From positions 30,066,069-30,130,068 of the forward strand of contig CM077828.1 of the NCBI GenBank assembly GCA_039720395.1: a stretch of 64,000 nucleotides of DNA. The letters are read 5' to 3'. The notes under the pieces were generated by a model. That model did not search any database, was not told where the DNA came from, and saw only the letters and a program-made list of their open reading frames with translations. This document shows positions 61,445-64,000 of the stretch, piece by piece. Position numbers and translations under genes: made by a program. The DNA comes from Liquidambar formosana (lineage: Eukaryota; Streptophyta; Magnoliopsida; Saxifragales; Altingiaceae). Position 1 is the first letter of the stretch, and every line of letters begins with the position of its first letter.

Positions 61445-61756
61445 ACTCCAACCCCAACTTTTCCACCACTTCAAGCATTCAGATTAGGAATTCCTGAGAG
61501 TATCATGGCAAGTGATTAAATCACGTGACATTGTTAAGGCGCAAGCATGTCTTAAAATTAGTGTGATTTAACATAGGGTGGACGAAACTCATCAACACAC
61601 ACGATGGGTTTCTGGTTGTTGCTTTTCTCTACTTACAATTAGTATCTGACAAGTTATACGACAACTCTAAAACAGAGGCTTCTCATTTTTCAAGAGGGAA
61701 GAGGTGTCATAAGGCCAATGGCAAAGGAAATGACACGATGATTGAATCATAGTTAC

Positions 61757-61922
61757 CAATGAAGGTTGGCCTGAGTGGAAGGGGTTCTGGTCGCTTAAGT
61801 AAGGGGTCTCGAGTTCAAGCCCTTGTGAATGCAGCAAACTTTCTTGGGATAAATCCCGCTTCGGTGCCTGATAGTACCTTGGAGGATTAGTTCTAAGTGA
61901 AGCCTAGGGATACCTTAGGATA
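61757..61922 (+). mobile_element. tRNA-derived SINE, sense copy
   Basis: A polymerase III A-box-like word TGGCCTGAGTGG is followed about 35 bp later by a B-box word GAGTTCAAGCC, then a non-tRNA body (CTTCGGTGCCTGATAGTACC) ending near a short A run. The body matches the antisense copy at 44,852-44,992. Confidence 0.65.
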
Positions 61923-61935
61923 CCAAAAAAGATTG

Positions 61936-62637
61936 TGTTTCCTCCAAAATTTCGATTCTGGGAATTGGGTTGCGCAAGCGTGCCAGCCACTAAAATAGCG
62001 ACGAATTGCAGGTTCTACCTTGCCTTGAATGGACTCAAGGACTTTTTTGTGACAAGTAACTGAGATAAAAATATAATAACAGAAACTAAAAAGAAATGCT
62101 TACTACGGAAGAAGCCATTTTCATTGATCAATTTCTGGAATTACAATGATAGACAAAGGGGTGCACACGCCTTTGACCAGAAAGGAGCACACGTTTCTAA
62201 ATTTAAAGTCCTAGAATTCTAAAAGAAAATGAAAAAGATAAAAGTTCCTAAGAACTGGTTTGTTGATTGATGTTGGAGAGGCTTTTAGATCATTGGTCTT
62301 CCATCTTTATACACCCAAGTCACTGTTATTCCGCAAAATTCGCCCACTAACTGCCCACTTTGATGATCTGAAATCTCCCACTAAAACCACGTTTTGAATA
62401 ACCTCTCACGATCTATAACTGCCCCGCAAATGTAGCTGGTAATGATTCTTGATGTAATGGAAAGTCGATCTGAGAAAAAAACGAATCTCAACATAACAGA
62501 GTTTATTCTGTCATTAATGACTATCTGACCGATAATTGCTTTTACGAGGTATTCGGCCTCTTAATCAGAATTTTGTAAAGGACTTTATAACTCAAGCCGA
62601 ATGCAAATTCCTTAGGCCGATTTTTAGGGTGTAAACA
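61936..62637 (+). mobile_element. Solo LTR, 702 bp
   Basis: Begins TGTTTCCTCCAAAATTTCG and ends GGGTGTAAACA, with a perfect GATTG duplication (61,931-61,935 and 62,638-62,642). Sequence resumes homology with the T6 block (about 52,605) immediately to the right, marking the insertion edge. Confidence 0.85.
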
Positions 62638-62882
62638 GATTGTATCATAGTTAAGAATCCAATATTATGAGTTTAACATGACATATCCGAGCCAAATTAA
62701 AAGACTATGAATAGCAAAATCATCTCCAAACAAAACCCAAATCAACAACTGAACAAACAAAACATTTCTCATTTCTTCTACTCAAAAACTTACAAATTCG
62801 TACAAAGCAAAAGCTTTGAATACGTAATTCCTAAATACAACAGTAATACTGTTTTTATTACGTGTGTAAATTTTATAATCTT

Positions 62883-63703
62883 TCAGCAAAGAAAGTTTTT
62901 GACAGAAAGATTGTAAGAGAAGGTGGTGGCATATTTAAAAGAGAGAGTAACGCCGGGTTGGAGGGGCTGGCCGTTGTTGACGAGGCAGTCGTCGATGGCC
63001 AGGCGCCTGAAGATGTCGGGGTTGATGAGAATGGCGGAGGCGAAGGAGCCGCAGCTGACGTGGATGTTGAAGATGGCACAAGGGCCGCTGGTGCATTCGT
63101 TCGTTATCTCAACCGTGTAGGTCGGAATACCGCTTGGGAGTTTTTCGGTAGGGGATTGGCTTAGGGTAATGTCTGTAGGGGTACACCCTTCCACCGCTAC
63201 TGTACCAAACAATTAGAGCCCACCAAATCAAACAATTATATTCGATTTTATATCGTATTGAAGGCTCAAATTGGTCACCAAAATGTTAACATTTAGGAGA
63301 TTGATGGTTATCATTATTAATTTGAATGAATTCAACATAGTGGCATTTATTTTATGAATTTTAAGGCCCTACAGTTTGAGGCATCCTAATTTTATAAGTT
63401 AAAGAACTCAACTATATATCATATCAGTTGAGCAAGTAAATTTAATCAAATATACTAAATAAAGTTCATCCACTAGTTGACATGGCATTTCAATCTTAAG
63501 CCATCTATCGACTAGGACAACAATGTACATACACTAAACTAACTAATGCATGCATGCTTATTTGTTGCAGTGAACTAAATTAGCATAAAGAAGGTGGAGA
63601 ATATGTGAGAAAGTATTGAGTGCTAATTCAAAATGTACATACGCAGACTTGCATGAATCACGAGCAATAGTACTACTCCAATCACAACTGCTTCTGAATC
63701 CAT
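62883..63703 (-). CDS. TPD1-like secreted cysteine-rich protein T7, short two-exon type (125 aa)
   Basis: Exons 63703-63643 (61 bp) and 63199-62883 (317 bp), 126 codons with stop, GT..AG intron. The signal peptide is MDSEAVVIGVVLLLVIHASL. The mature part reads [70 protein letters not shown] and VKNFLC, with all six domain cysteines. It has one residue more between cysteines two and three than T3 and T5 (CTSGPC instead of CATGC). A TATAAATA box lies at 63,807-63,814, about 104 bp before the ATG. It is the intact relative of T6 and of the T4 remnant. A ligand role is inferred from family only. Confidence 0.9.
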
Positions 63704-63806
63704 AGTTTTGGGAGTGATTATAGAGCTTTTCGAGATTGGAATGTTTGTTGTCTTCTTTCCCTGTTTAAATGGAATGAGTTTTGGAGGATCTTGAGTGAAA
63801 ATTGCA

Positions 63807-63814
63807 TATTTATA
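63807..63814 (-). promoter_or_regulatory. TATA box of T7
   Basis: TATAAATA on the minus strand, 104 bp upstream of the ATG. The same box at the same distance is present in T6 (53,731) and mutated to TACAAATA in T4 (46,346). Confidence 0.6.
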
Positions 63815-64000
63815 GAGTACTGCTATAGAACTCAATTCATTTCAACAAATTTATTTCTTCAAACTGATGTGGCAACTTCATAAATCAATTAAAATTTCAC
63901 TAAAAAAATAAGTATCCATATTGGGCTAACATGGTGGTCGACACAGTTGGGCAATTAAATTTGGATAAAAAATTGAGCTCTTAATTGCATTGTCCATTTT

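Noticed and set aside
61757..61830. Possible tRNA gene
   Set aside because: A-box and B-box words are present but no cloverleaf or anticodon stem fits; the following body matches another dispersed copy, so it is a SINE.
62862..63164. A 100-codon plus-strand frame antisense to T7 exon 2
   Set aside because: Antisense shadow; matching shadows appear opposite T3, T5 and T6 because the coding strand is conserved.

Overview
The window looks like nuclear DNA of a woody eudicot. It is AT-rich, has short spliced exons with GT..AG introns, dense simple repeats, many small DNA transposons and several LTR fragments. I cannot name the species. No organellar, bacterial or viral gene is visible.

Layout. 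0-2 kb: a one-exon B3-domain protein on the minus strand. 2-6.7 kb: intergenic with three MITE-like elements. 6.8-9 kb and 12.3-14.5 kb: a tandem pair of clade III SWEET sugar transporters on the plus strand. Both have six exons; exons 2 to 5 are equal in length except that the second copy carries one extra base in exon 3. 14.5-19.4 kb: no recognisable gene, old LINE-like tails. 19.4-23.6 kb, minus: a glycosyltransferase of O-fucosyltransferase type with an unresolved 5' end. 25.5-32.5 kb, minus: a complete 12-exon RluA-family pseudouridine synthase, very like plant RNA pseudouridine synthase 7.

33.6-64 kb holds a tandem array of TPD1/TDL1-type small secreted cysteine-rich proteins, seven units all on the minus strand. 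Two are three-exon genes with the classical HRKLL segment (T1, T2). Five are shorter two-exon relatives (T3 to T7). T1, T2, T5 and T7 read as intact. T3 has a one-base insertion in its signal-peptide exon. T4 keeps only the signal-peptide exon. T6 has a stop, a 4-base insertion and a 48-base deletion. The array runs off the right edge.

The duplicated blocks act as mutual empty-site controls, so several transposon insertions can be read to the base: two solo LTRs and one probable one, a copia-type remnant, a truncated SINE, 9-bp-TSD MITEs, and a nested hAT-like element of about 4.9 kb (55,235-60,157) containing other elements. The genes are not a pathway. SWEETs export sugar, TPD1-type peptides signal to EMS1/MSP1-type receptor kinases in anthers, and the other genes serve RNA modification, glycosylation and transcription. 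I see no clearly undescribed system; the most notable content is the birth-and-death history of the TPD1-like array.
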